19,722 bases of DNA from Bradymonadales bacterium (GCA_947483645.1 CANKLS010000027.1:1-19722), one strand, 5' to 3'; shown: positions 7,322-15,416, counted from the first letter of the stretch. Translations and numbers: made by a program. The notes: generated by a model from the sequence alone, not told the origin.

Positions 7322-8293
7322 TCAACGAATCGACGGGTCCTTGCGACCGAGGTTGTGGCGGGCCTCTACGAAGCGGACGGTGCCGGTCTTTGCGCGCATG
7401 ACGATGGAGTGCGTCTCGCAGACACCGCCCGACTCAAAGCGGACGCCCTTGAGCATATCGCCACTGGTGACGCCGGTGGCTGCGAAGAGGATGTCTCCGT
7501 AGGCGAGGTCGTTGATGGAGAGGACGCGGTGGACATCCTGGCCTGGCATCATGGTCTGGGCCCGCTCGATCTGCTGATCGTTTTTGAAGAGGAGCCGCCC
7601 CTCCATCTCGCCGCCCAAGCACTGCAGCGCTGCGGCAGCAAGGACGCCTTCGGGTGCGCCGCCCGTGCCGAGGAGGAGGTCGATGCCGGTCTCCTCGTGG
7701 CAGGTAGCGATGGCGGCATGCACGTCGCCGTCCTGGATGAGGCGGATGCGGGCGCCCGCGGCGCGGACCTCACGGATGATCTCCTCGTGGCGGGTGCGGT
7801 CGAGGATGATGACGGTGAGGTCTTCGACGGGCACGCCCTTCTTGGCGGCGAGCTCAATGAGGTTCTGCGTGGGCGACTTGCGCACGCTGATGACGCCGCG
7901 GCCGAGCGGGCCGGAGGCAACCTTCTCCATGTAGACATCGGGGGCATGGAGGAAGCAGCCGCTGGGGCCGGCTGCAAGCACCGCAAGGCCGCCGGCGCGA
8001 CCATAGGCGCAGAGGCTGGTGCCTTCGAGCGGGTCGAGTGCGATGTCGAGCGCAGGGGCCCCCGCGCTGGCGCGGCCGACTCGCTCTCCGATGTAGAGCA
8101 TGGGCGCCTCGTCGCGCTCCCCTTCACCGATGACGACGGTGCCGTCGATGTCGAGACCCGAGAAGGCGGTCCGCATGGCGGTTACGGCAGCGTCGTCGCT
8201 GAGGTCGGCGTCGCCCCGTCCCATGGTGCGGGCCGCGGCAATGGCAGCAGCTTCGGTAACGCGGATGAACTCAAGCGCCAGATTGCGATCCAT
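7322..8293 (-). CDS. glpX: Class II fructose-1,6-bisphosphatase (GlpX family)
   Basis: This enzyme dephosphorylates fructose-1,6-bisphosphate to fructose-6-phosphate in gluconeogenesis. The 323-residue length fits the family. The N-terminus MDRNLALEFIRVTEAAA is characteristic of GlpX, followed by GEGERDEAPMLYIGE (56-70) and the metal-binding DPLEGT motif (87-92) of the lithium-sensitive phosphatase superfamily. VGRASAGAPALDIALDP and GGAPEGVLAAAALQCLGGEM match the family throughout. The ATG is preceded by GAGAGG at 7-base spacing. It is the first gene of the minus-strand run glpX, sigma-4-like, purH, purD, and is divergent from the Ser/Thr kinase gene with about 140 bases between starts, where the promoters of both should lie. 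A SBPase-like side activity occurs in some GlpX proteins and cannot be judged here. Confidence 0.95.
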   Translation of the reverse strand: MDRNLALEFIRVTEAAAIAAARTMGRGDADLSDDAAVTAMRTAFSGLDIDGTVVIGEGERDEAPMLYIGERVGRASAGAPALDIALDPLEGTSLCAYGRAGGLAVLAAGPSGCFLHAPDVYMEKVASGPLGRGVISVRKSPTQNLIELAAKKGVPVEDLTVIILDRTRHEEIIREVRAAGARIRLIQDGDVHAAIATCHEETGIDLLLGTGGAPEGVLAAAALQCLGGEMEGRLLFKNDQQIERAQTMMPGQDVHRVLSINDLAYGDILFAATGVTSGDMLKGVRFESGGVCETHSIVMRAKTGTVRFVEARHNLGRKDPSIR

Positions 8294-8431
8294 GACAAGA
8301 CCTCTCGGGGCCGAAGCGGTCGGCCAGTAGATTGTGAACCGCGCCGCCCATCATCGATGGCTGCGTCGCGGGCAGCTGTCTACCGCATGGCCTGCTGCGA
8401 TTCAATCCGAAGCCCACGCTCTGACGAATCG

Positions 8432-9730
8432 ATGGGGCGCGAGGTTGTTGACAGCCCGCCTGCCATGCGGGAGTATTTTTGGGCGTCGGAGAGCGTTCCG
8501 GCCGATTCGCCCAGGGAGGGCAGTCTGGAACGTTTCGGCCCCTACGACATCATCAAACCGCTGGCATCGGGGGGCATGGCAACGACCTACCTGGCTCGCC
8601 TGGCAGGGGCGCCAGTAGGCCAGGAGATCGTGGTGAAGCGCATCCTGGCGGAGCTCCGCGACGACGCCGAACTGCGCGCCCTCTTCGGCGCAGAGGTCAC
8701 CGTCGCGCAGCAGCTCGACCACCCCAACATCGTCAAGGCGATGCCGCCGCTGGAGGTCGCTGGCGAGCTGGTGCTACCGCTCGAGTTTGTCTGGGGCGAA
8801 GACCTCCGTTCGCTGGCGGAGCGGGCGCTGGTGACGGGTCGGCCGCTGCGCGCGAGTGAGGTGGTCTTCATCATCGCCGAGGCGGCGCGCGGACTTCATC
8901 ATTTTCACACGCGCCAGAGCGCAGGCGGACAGCTGCTCGGCCTCGTGCACCGCGATGTGTCGCCGCCCAATCTGATGGTGGACTACACGGGCCGCGTGAA
9001 GGTTCTCGACTTCGGGATAGCGCGCGCCGAAGCGGCCTTCATGGAGGTTCGGCCGGGCCAGCTTCCGGGCAAGTTTGGCTACATGTCGCCAGAGCAGGTG
9101 GACGGGCTCGAGGTGACGGCTGCTTCGGACCAGTTTGCGCTCGGCGTGGTGCTGTATGAGCTGACGATGATGCGGCGGCTCTTCAAGGCCGATAGCGACA
9201 TGGCGACGATGCGGCTGGTTTCGCGCGCGAACATCGGCGAGCCGACCAGCCTGGTTCCCGGCTTTTGGCCAGCGCTGTCGGCGATCATGATTCGGGCACT
9301 CGCCCGAGAGCCGCGCGACCGGTTCGCGGACTGTGCCGCGCTCGCCGCCGCACTCGACGCGCTCGATTTGGGTGAGGCGCGTTGTGGGGAGCGCCAACTC
9401 GGCGAGGTGATTCGTGCACTCTTCGCCGACCACATCGCCGAGACACGAGCGGTGCTGGGAGCGAACTATGGCGGGCCGTTGCCGCTCGATGCGCCCGAGC
9501 GGCGGCAGCGGTTTGGCGCAGGGGGTCCGAGCCCGCTGCTGGCCGGGGATGCTGACCGGCTCTCTGGAGAACTCGACGCGGAAGTGGCCGATCATACACT
9601 GCGCGTTCGCACGGTCGCGTCGGGCCTTCGTGGTGCTGCTGCGGGCGGGGGCCGACGGTGGCTTGTGGCCAGTCTGGCCGCTGGTCTTTTTGTTGTGCTC
9701 TGGCTCCTTATCCGTGCAATCGGCGGCTAG
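8432..9730 (+). CDS. Eukaryote-type Ser/Thr protein kinase with C-terminal membrane anchor
   Basis: The 432-residue product has a complete kinase domain (about residues 34-305). The Gly-rich loop is LASGGMATTYLA (44-55), the ATP lysine K69 is in VVKRI, the catalytic loop is HRDVSPPN (173-180), DFG is at 193-195, and SPEQ (219-222) stands for the APE motif. GVVLYELTMMRRLF is typical of myxobacterial kinases. The C-terminal RRWLVASLAAGLFVVLWLLIRAIGG looks like one transmembrane helix ending the protein, so there is no extracellular sensor domain. The stretch between kinase and helix (about 305-400) is unassigned. The start is uncertain: ATG 8432 and ATG 8465 are both in frame and neither has a clear ribosome binding site. 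The frame stays open far upstream only because it is antisense to glpX. Substrates are unknown; the next gene is a peptidoglycan cross-linking enzyme. Confidence 0.9.
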   Translation: MGREVVDSPPAMREYFWASESVPADSPREGSLERFGPYDIIKPLASGGMATTYLARLAGAPVGQEIVVKRILAELRDDAELRALFGAEVTVAQQLDHPNIVKAMPPLEVAGELVLPLEFVWGEDLRSLAERALVTGRPLRASEVVFIIAEAARGLHHFHTRQSAGGQLLGLVHRDVSPPNLMVDYTGRVKVLDFGIARAEAAFMEVRPGQLPGKFGYMSPEQVDGLEVTAASDQFALGVVLYELTMMRRLFKADSDMATMRLVSRANIGEPTSLVPGFWPALSAIMIRALAREPRDRFADCAALAAALDALDLGEARCGERQLGEVIRALFADHIAETRAVLGANYGGPLPLDAPERRQRFGAGGPSPLLAGDADRLSGELDAEVADHTLRVRTVASGLRGAAAGGGRRWLVASLAAGLFVVLWLLIRAIGG

Positions 9731-9796
9731 TCGAGCGCGGTTTTCACGGGCGCGAACCGAGAAGTTGGAGAGTTCGGCAAAGTGCGCGTAGCGTGT

Positions 9797-9822
9797 GCAG
9801 CACAGGGTGCGGAGGGTGCTGC
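9797..9822 (+). other. Small inverted repeat between kinase and L,D-transpeptidase genes
   Basis: In the 141-base gap after the kinase gene, GCAGCAC (9797-9803) is perfectly complementary to GTGCTGC (9816-9822) across a 12-base loop. No T-run follows. It could be a weak terminator hairpin or part of the leader of the next gene. Nothing else recognisable lies in this gap. Confidence 0.3.
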
Positions 9823-9861
9823 TCTCGGGCCTGTGGAGTGTCGCGGAGGGGCGGCGCGTCT

Positions 9862-9867
9862 GGGGGG
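9862..9867 (+). promoter_or_regulatory. Ribosome binding site fixing the L,D-transpeptidase GTG start
   Basis: A run of six G residues lies four bases upstream of GTG 9872. This position also places the lipoprotein signal at the N-terminus, so it is preferred over the longer frame that opens at 9782. Confidence 0.5.
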
Positions 9868-9871
9868 CAGC

Positions 9872-11920
9872 GTGAAGCGGATCTCATACCATAGTCGTAG
9901 CGTTGGAATTGTGCTGGCCGTGGTCTTGCTGGGTGGCTGCACGATGCTCGGTGGCGAGGCGGGAGAAGGTATGCTCGCCGAGCGTTTCAAACGCCGGAAT
10001 GAGTCACCCGAAGCAAGATGGTTCGGCGCGCAGCTGGGTGAGAAGTTGATGGCAGCGGTCGTGGCGGAGAGCTCCGCGAAGCCGCCGATTACACAGCTTG
10101 GCGAGAGCTGGGCGGCGGCGTTGCACCTGCCTGCCAAAGATCTCCTGCTTGGTCTCTACAGCGCCCATGGCGACCGCCCCATCTTCACCTCCGAAACTGC
10201 GATGAACGGGTCCGGCGAAGCCGCCGATGCCGTCTTCCGAGATGTCCTGTTGGACGGCATGGACCCTGCCCTGTTCCGCGCCGAGCCGCGGGCAACCGCG
10301 CTGCGCGAGCTTGCGGCGCTCAAGGAGCCTGTGTTCGACAAGCTGTTGGGCGCTGGCGATCTGGAGCGGCTCGACAGCTGGTGGGCCGAGTCGGAGGAGC
10401 CACGGACAGAGGCCGGAGCGCTGGTGCTGCTGCTCGATCCGGCGGCGTCGCCCTTGCCCCACGTTGCCGCAGCCTACCGGGCGGCGGTGGCGCAGCGGAA
10501 GCGGCAGTTCGAACTGTTGGCAACGGTCGAACTCAGCCTCGCGGGCGACCTCCTCACCTGGATAGACCTCCAGCGGGCGCAGAACCGCAACTATCAGTTT
10601 CCCTTCCGGCAGGCGCCGGAGATGGATCGGCCCATCGACCCTGTTGCCGAGGCGACGCGGCGGCGCGATGAGACGCTCAGGCTTGCCGCAGAGGGGCTGA
10701 AGGCGACGGATGTGGCGGCCTTCCTTACGGGCCTTCGACCTGCCGCGCTTGACTACGCCCCGCTGCAGCAGGCGGTTGGCCGGTACCTCGACTATGCGGC
10801 GCGCGACGCGTGGAAGCCGCTCACGGGGACGCAGGTGCTGGCGAAGAAGTCGAGCGGGCCCCAAGTCGTGGCACTCCGCGCGCGACTCGCCGCCGAAGGA
10901 TTTGAAGCGGGCGAGGCGGGCAACGCGACCTTCGACACAGCGCTTCGCAGAGCGCTGCAGTCCTACCAGCGGCTTCGGCAACTGGCACCGACCGGCAAAC
11001 TCGACGAACTCACACGTGCATCTCTGAACCAGACGCCGGTGCGACGGCTCGCACAGCTCGGTGTCGCGCTCGACAAGTGGCGGCTGAGCCGAGCGGCGGC
11101 CGACTTCGGCCAGCAACACATCTTCGTCAATATCCCAGGGTTTGAGGCGACGCTGCAGGACAAGGGAGAGGAGGTCTACCGCTGGCGGGTGGTGGTCGGG
11201 AAGTGGGTGGACAGGGTCAACAAGGATGGAACGCGGGTCCAGAAGGGCCTCTCGCCTCTCTTCTCGGAGACCCTCGAGTATGTGGTCTTCAACCCCTACT
11301 GGAACGTGCCGGATGGGATTCGTGCAGGGGAGTATCAGTCTAGGATCGATGCCGACCCGACCTGGCTCGAGACGAACCAATACGAGATTTACCGATCCCC
11401 CGACGGCATCGAGTGGCTGCGGCAGCTGCCAGGGCCCGACAACCTGCTTGGCGCGGTGAAGTTCCTCTTCCCGAACGACCTCAACATCTACATGCACGAC
11501 ACGCCCGCCAGGGGGTTGTTCGAACAGCCCATCCGAGCCTACTCGCACGGCTGCGTAAGGGTGCACGAGCCCATGAAGCTGGCGGCGCTGCTGCTCAAAC
11601 GGGATCGGGAGTGGAGAGACAAGCAGGTGGAGAAGTTCATCGAGGAGCAGGTAGAGCTCGCAACGGAGCAGTGGATTGGCCTGCGGCAGAAGATCCCGGT
11701 GCATCTCGAGTATGTGGGCGCGGGGGTCAGCGAGAAGGGCGAGATCGCCTTCTTCGGCGACATCTACCGGCTCGACCGAGAGGCGCTTGCAGCCAAAGAG
11801 GCGGTCTTCGCGGCAGCGATCGCTGCGGCAAAGGCGAAGGGAGCCGGCACGACAGCGGCCGACGGCTCGGGCAGCGGCGAAGGAACCGGAAGCGGCGAAG
11901 GAACCGGAAGCAACCTGTGA
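9872..11920 (+). CDS. Lipoprotein L,D-transpeptidase, YcbB-like
   Basis: The enzyme should form 3-3 peptide cross-links in peptidoglycan or attach proteins to it. With GTG 9872 the 682-residue product starts with a lipoprotein signal, VGIVLAVVLLGGC (Cys23), so it is probably anchored in a membrane facing the periplasm. A long helical N-terminal part follows (about 50-330), then a peptidoglycan-binding domain (about 337-398, SSGPQVVALRARL to LTRASLNQTP). A YcbB-type linker and the YkuD catalytic domain (about 426-575) come next. His542 in YMHDT and the signature SHGCVRVHEP (558-567), with nucleophile Cys561 and Arg563, are intact. The C-terminus is Gly/Ser/Glu/Thr-rich and contains an exact 18-bp duplication. 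The layout matches E. coli LdtD (YcbB), except that this one has a lipobox. It lies 141 bases after the kinase on the same strand. Confidence 0.93.
   Translation: MKRISYHSRSVGIVLAVVLLGGCTMLGGEAGEGMLAERFKRRNESPEARWFGAQLGEKLMAAVVAESSAKPPITQLGESWAAALHLPAKDLLLGLYSAHGDRPIFTSETAMNGSGEAADAVFRDVLLDGMDPALFRAEPRATALRELAALKEPVFDKLLGAGDLERLDSWWAESEEPRTEAGALVLLLDPAASPLPHVAAAYRAAVAQRKRQFELLATVELSLAGDLLTWIDLQRAQNRNYQFPFRQAPEMDRPIDPVAEATRRRDETLRLAAEGLKATDVAAFLTGLRPAALDYAPLQQAVGRYLDYAARDAWKPLTGTQVLAKKSSGPQVVALRARLAAEGFEAGEAGNATFDTALRRALQSYQRLRQLAPTGKLDELTRASLNQTPVRRLAQLGVALDKWRLSRAAADFGQQHIFVNIPGFEATLQDKGEEVYRWRVVVGKWVDRVNKDGTRVQKGLSPLFSETLEYVVFNPYWNVPDGIRAGEYQSRIDADPTWLETNQYEIYRSPDGIEWLRQLPGPDNLLGAVKFLFPNDLNIYMHDTPARGLFEQPIRAYSHGCVRVHEPMKLAALLLKRDREWRDKQVEKFIEEQVELATEQWIGLRQKIPVHLEYVGAGVSEKGEIAFFGDIYRLDREALAAKEAVFAAAIAAAKAKGAGTTAADGSGSGEGTGSGEGTGSNL
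11873..11908 (+). repeat. Two exact 18-bp tandem repeats at the 3' end of the L,D-transpeptidase gene
   Basis: The unit AGCGGCGAAGGAACCGGA occurs twice in a row (11873-11890 and 11891-11908) and is followed by AGC. In frame it encodes repeated Ser-Gly-Glu-Gly-Thr-Gly, the flexible tail of the protein. Copy number could vary between strains by slippage without breaking the frame. Confidence 0.85.
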
Positions 11921-11934
11921 GCCGTAGCAATGGC

Positions 11935-11963
11935 TTGGAGAGTGACCAGCGGCAGACTATGCT
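11935..11963 (+). promoter_or_regulatory. Candidate sigma-70-like promoter for the hydrolase lipoprotein
   Basis: TTGGAG (11935-11940), a 17-base spacer and TATGCT (11958-11963) lie in the 71-base gap before the next gene. They would give a transcription start some 20 bases before ATG 11992. The spacing is ideal but both boxes are imperfect, so activity is uncertain. Confidence 0.35.
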
Positions 11964-11991
11964 GTAGTTCGACCTCTTGCCCAGGCTCCGC

Positions 11992-14070
11992 ATGTTGCAT
12001 CTTCCTCGCGCGCTCGGATCGATCTCGTTGCTCCTGATATTCGCAGTGCTCGCCGCCTGCGGAGACGACACCACCAAGAGCGCAGAGGTCGCCGATGCCC
12101 TTGATGGCAGCGGAGAGGCGAGCGGAGACACGGGGGCCGTTGACTCCGGCAGCGGAGCGACGGACGTCACCGCGCAGGATGGTTCGGGCGACACAACCGA
12201 ACCTCTCTCCCCCTGCAACCCGCTGGCGGAGGAGCTCGACTGCCTGCTGCCCTTCCCCTCCGACTTCTTCCTGCAGGCAGACGCAACGCTGCCGAGCGGC
12301 AACCGCGTAGTGATTCCTGAGCCCGCCTTGCCCATGCCGGTGCGCGGGCGCGGGCCGCTCGATTTCTCGCGGACGGTGACCTCGGATGGCTTCTCACCCG
12401 GCTCGCAGATTCTCGCGATGCTGCCCGGCGCAGTCGATGGCAGCTCTTTGGCGGGCTACGCGCCGCGTGAGCCCGAGCTGGCGCTCCGCTCCCTCGATGC
12501 AGACTCTCCGACCGTGCTCGTGCAGGTGTCGAACGGCCGCAAGGTTGCCCACATTGCAGAGCTCGATGTGCGGGCACCGCGGCCGGCACGGCAGTCGCTC
12601 GTCATCCGCCCGCTCGAGCGGCTCCTCGCGGGCGAGACCTACGCGGTTGGCATCTCCTCGCTCCGCGACCTCAGCGGAGCAGCCATCGAGCCATCGCCGG
12701 GCTTCCAGGCCCTGCGCGATGGTGCGCCAACCTCCGACGCCAGGCTGCTCGCCGCGCGTGAGACCGCTGAGGCTGTGCTCTTCCCCGTGCTCGCTGCGGC
12801 GGGCAAGGAGCGGAGCTCGCTGCAACTGGCCTGGACCTTCACCGTCGGCAGTGATGAGCAGCTCCGTGGCGACCTGCTTCGGATTCGCGGTCTGGCGATC
12901 GAGGCGCTGCGCACCGCACCGCCCGAGATCACGATCGACAGCGTGGAGTTCGACACCTCTGCGCGCGTGGCGCGGCTCATTCGCGGACGGATCACGGTAC
13001 CGCTGTTCCTGGAGTCGTCGGAGCTTGCTGCTGCAGTCTATCGCGGCGCCGACGGGCGGGCCGCGCAGAACGGCACCACCGAGGTCCCCTTCGTCGCGGT
13101 CATTCCGAACAGCGTGGTCGCCAGCGGTTCACCTGCCCGTCTGCTTCAGTTCGGACATGGGTTCTTCGGGAACTCCGACGAGGCCACCGAGGGCTACGTA
13201 ACGGAGTTCGCAGACCGCTTCGGCTTTGTGGTCATCGCGATGAACTGGTGGGGAATGTCGACAGATGATCTGCCCGCGCTCATCCGCGACATCCTGAACG
13301 ACACCTCGCTCGCGCTCCGCTTCACGGACCGGGTCCATCAGGCGATGATCAACCTGATGGCGCTTGCCGGCGCGCGCGAGCGTCTCGCGGCACTCGAACC
13401 CTTCCGGCTCGATGGAAGCCCGCTCGTCGATGCTTCCGAGGTCTACTTTCAGGGTATCTCGCAGGGTCACATTCTGGGCGGAACCTACTCCGCAATATCG
13501 CCCGACGTGCGCCACGCGGTGCTGACCTCGGGCGGTGCAAACTTCTCCGGGCTGATGTTCCGCGCTCGGCCCTTCCTTGGCTTCCTGGGCATCATTGCAG
13601 CGGCGGTGCCGGACGCGCTCGACCAGCAGAAGTTCGCCACGCTGGCGCAGTTCGCCTTCGACCGGGTCGATCCCTACACCTATTCTGCCTACCTGCTCGG
13701 CAACGATCTGGATGGCAGCCGCTTTGACCGACGCGTGCTGATGCAGATGGGGGTCGGCGACAGCGAGGTGCCCAACCTCGGCAGCGAGCTGCATGCCCGA
13801 GCCGCAGGGCTGCAGGTCCTCCAGCCGAGCCCGGTCGCGACGCCGCCACTGATGAGCACTGCGGAGGGCAGCGGCGCCGACTCGGCCTTCGCGATTTACG
13901 ACTTCAAGGTCGAGCCCTTCCCGAGCGTCACACCCTCACCGGCCGACGCGCTCAACGGGGTGCACAACGACCTTCGGCTCCTCACCGCGTCGATGCGGCA
14001 GTTGGATGCCTTCTTCCGCCCCGCCGGCCGGGTGGAACAGTTCTGCGACGGCGTCTGCGACCCTGAGTAG
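11992..14070 (+). CDS. Large surface lipoprotein with alpha/beta-hydrolase fold
   Basis: The 692-residue product has a lipoprotein signal ending in AVLAAC (Cys23) and then a linker rich in Asp, Gly, Ser and Thr (to about residue 70). A family-like start follows, CNPLAEELDCLLPFPSDFF (Cys75, Cys84). The C-terminal half looks like an alpha/beta-hydrolase: an oxyanion-type loop QFGHGFFGN (386-394), the nucleophile elbow GISQG (Ser490), a probable acid in MGVGDSEVPN (Asp590) and a probable catalytic histidine in NGVHNDL (His658). This suggests an esterase or lipase acting at the cell surface; the substrate is unknown. Cys685 and Cys689 near the C-terminus may form a disulfide with each other or with the N-terminal pair. 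ATG 11992 is preceded by AGG. The stop TAG forms half of a palindrome with the stop of the convergent gene. Confidence 0.8.
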   Translation: MLHLPRALGSISLLLIFAVLAACGDDTTKSAEVADALDGSGEASGDTGAVDSGSGATDVTAQDGSGDTTEPLSPCNPLAEELDCLLPFPSDFFLQADATLPSGNRVVIPEPALPMPVRGRGPLDFSRTVTSDGFSPGSQILAMLPGAVDGSSLAGYAPREPELALRSLDADSPTVLVQVSNGRKVAHIAELDVRAPRPARQSLVIRPLERLLAGETYAVGISSLRDLSGAAIEPSPGFQALRDGAPTSDARLLAARETAEAVLFPVLAAAGKERSSLQLAWTFTVGSDEQLRGDLLRIRGLAIEALRTAPPEITIDSVEFDTSARVARLIRGRITVPLFLESSELAAAVYRGADGRAAQNGTTEVPFVAVIPNSVVASGSPARLLQFGHGFFGNSDEATEGYVTEFADRFGFVVIAMNWWGMSTDDLPALIRDILNDTSLALRFTDRVHQAMINLMALAGARERLAALEPFRLDGSPLVDASEVYFQGISQGHILGGTYSAISPDVRHAVLTSGGANFSGLMFRARPFLGFLGIIAAAVPDALDQQKFATLAQFAFDRVDPYTYSAYLLGNDLDGSRFDRRVLMQMGVGDSEVPNLGSELHARAAGLQVLQPSPVATPPLMSTAEGSGADSAFAIYDFKVEPFPSVTPSPADALNGVHNDLRLLTASMRQLDAFFRPAGRVEQFCDGVCDPE

Positions 14071-14072
14071 CG

Positions 14073-14570
14073 CTAGACCGCTCTGCGACGGAGGCTGGCG
14101 ACGAGGCTGACGATGCCGACCGCGCCTACAACCAATGCCGCCGTCTGGGCCTGCTGAAGGCGGGCGAGGAAGCTTGCGGTGTCGCCACCGAAGCCGACAG
14201 CAGAGCCGGTATCGGCGGCCATCTGCGCGAGGCGCGGGTCGTCGATGGTGAACTTCACCGCCGTCAGGAAGGCGAGCGACGTGAGCGACGCGGCCACGAG
14301 CGTGAACCCGATGTTGCGGGCGGGCCGGCGGGTGGGAGAGACCATCGTCCCGAGCACCGAACAGGCGACGGAGAAGACGATGGAGAAGCCGAGCATGACC
14401 TTGCGGACGATCGGCGGCTCCATGGGCATGGCCAACAGGAAGATGGTGGCTGCTATGAAGAAGCCGGCCAAGAAGTGAACGCCGACAGCGAAGGCGCCAA
14501 GGAGAAATGTCTCATCGCCCTTCCCTGCCCCGTCGGGTGCTGCCTGTTGTTCCGGTTGCAGTTCGCTCAT
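14073..14570 (-). CDS. Small integral membrane protein, four predicted helices
   Basis: The family is not recognised with confidence. The 165-residue protein has a short polar N-terminus and four hydrophobic segments at about residues 22-48, 57-78, 86-105 and 141-160. Between helices 3 and 4 is a polar loop (KFTIDDPRLAQMAADTGSAVG), and the C-terminus is basic (SLRRRAV), which suggests it is cytoplasmic. ATG 14570 is chosen because AGGAAGG lies about 5 bases upstream on this strand; the open frame continues much further up only as an antisense shadow. It is divergent from the TauE/SafE-type gene with 63 bases between starts, so a shared regulatory region is likely. It is convergent with the hydrolase lipoprotein gene, two bases separating the stops. 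Confidence 0.75.
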   Translation of the reverse strand: MSELQPEQQAAPDGAGKGDETFLLGAFAVGVHFLAGFFIAATIFLLAMPMEPPIVRKVMLGFSIVFSVACSVLGTMVSPTRRPARNIGFTLVAASLTSLAFLTAVKFTIDDPRLAQMAADTGSAVGFGGDTASFLARLQQAQTAALVVGAVGIVSLVASLRRRAV

Positions 14571-14633
14571 CTGACCTTCCTCGACGGGCGCAGGGAGGTT
14601 GCGCTCACTCTGCGCGCAGCGTAACCGCGCGGC

Positions 14634-15416
14634 ATGCTGCTCGCCACCATCCCCGAACCCTTTTCTGCGACCGTCGTGCTGCTGGCGCTGGTGGGGTTCT
14701 TCGCGGGCCTGGTGGATGCCATCGCAGGAGGTGGTGGACTCCTCACGCTTCCATCGCTGCTCGCCTCCGGCCTGCCGCCCGAGCTGGCGCTGGGAACAAA
14801 CAAGGGTCAGTCGGTCTGGGGTTCGGGGGCGGCGCTCCGCTCCTTCTGGCAGCGTGGGCTGGTGGACAAGACACGGGCGCAATGGCTGTTCCCCGCTGGG
14901 TTCGTGGGGGCGCTGTGCGGCGTCGAGATGGTGCTGCACCTCGACAAGACGCTCCTGCGCCCGGTGGTCCTCGGGCTGCTGCTGGTGGCCGCCGGTTCCA
15001 TCGCTGCCTACCGTCCGCCCGCGGCCGATGCGGCGCCTCGGGCACCGCTGGCGCGCGCGAAGTCCTGGGCGCTGCTCATCGCACTCAGCGTTGGCTTCTA
15101 CGACGGCTTCTTCGGACCCGGGACCGGCACCTTCCTGATTGTGCTGATGGTGGCCCTGCTGCGCGACGACCTGCTGCAGGCGACCGCCAACGCGAAGGTG
15201 GTGAACTTCGCCTCCAACCTTGCCTCGGTGCTCTGGTTTGCCCACGCTGGCATGGTGCTCTGGCATGTCGCACTGCCGATGGCGGTGGGGCAGCTGGTGG
15301 GCGGCACGCTCGGCGCTCGGATCGCGGTGAAAGAGGGGCAGCTGCTGGTGCGCCGCGTGACGCTGGGCGTTGCGGCGGCGCTGGTGCTCAAGCTCTCGCT
15401 CGACCTGCTCGTCTAG
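14634..15416 (+). CDS. TauE/SafE (TSUP) family membrane transporter
   Basis: The 260-residue protein has the two-fold repeat of the TSUP family, whose members export or import sulfite, sulfoacetate, thiosulfate or other anions. The first half-motif is GLVDAIAGGGGLLTLPSLLASG, residues 25-46, followed by LALGTNK. The second is GFYDGFFGPGTGTFLIV at 154-170, followed by ATANAKVVNFASN. About eight hydrophobic segments are visible and the length is normal. ATG 14634 begins directly before the first helix; no strong ribosome binding site is seen (upstream bases are CGTAACCGCGCGGC). The actual substrate cannot be inferred, as no sulfur metabolism genes are adjacent. Its stop shares the four bases CTAG with the stop of the convergent lipoprotein gene. 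Confidence 0.9.
   Translation: MLLATIPEPFSATVVLLALVGFFAGLVDAIAGGGGLLTLPSLLASGLPPELALGTNKGQSVWGSGAALRSFWQRGLVDKTRAQWLFPAGFVGALCGVEMVLHLDKTLLRPVVLGLLLVAAGSIAAYRPPAADAAPRAPLARAKSWALLIALSVGFYDGFFGPGTGTFLIVLMVALLRDDLLQATANAKVVNFASNLASVLWFAHAGMVLWHVALPMAVGQLVGGTLGARIAVKEGQLLVRRVTLGVAAALVLKLSLDLLV

Noticed and set aside
7262..8431. Upstream extension of the kinase reading frame, which would add about 390 residues
   Set aside because: The whole extension is antisense to glpX and reads like a shadow; the kinase domain begins naturally after 8432/8465.
8448..8480. TTGACA, then a CCCGC/GCGGG hairpin (8455-8471) and a T-run near the kinase start
   Set aside because: It resembles a promoter or a terminator, but a start after it would remove the kinase N-lobe region or leave no start codon, no plus-strand gene precedes it, and the stem is only 5 bp. 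Probably chance.
10004..11704. A 566-codon open frame on the minus strand inside the L,D-transpeptidase gene
   Set aside because: Antisense to a gene with an intact catalytic signature; the translation is Arg/Leu/Pro-rich with no recognisable domain.
14042..14089. TCTGCGAC repeated at 14042, 14054 and 14082 around the convergent stops
   Set aside because: The first two copies encode the Cys-Asp-Gly-Val-Cys-Asp end of the lipoprotein and the third lies in the opposite gene; irregular spacing and short length suggest coincidence.
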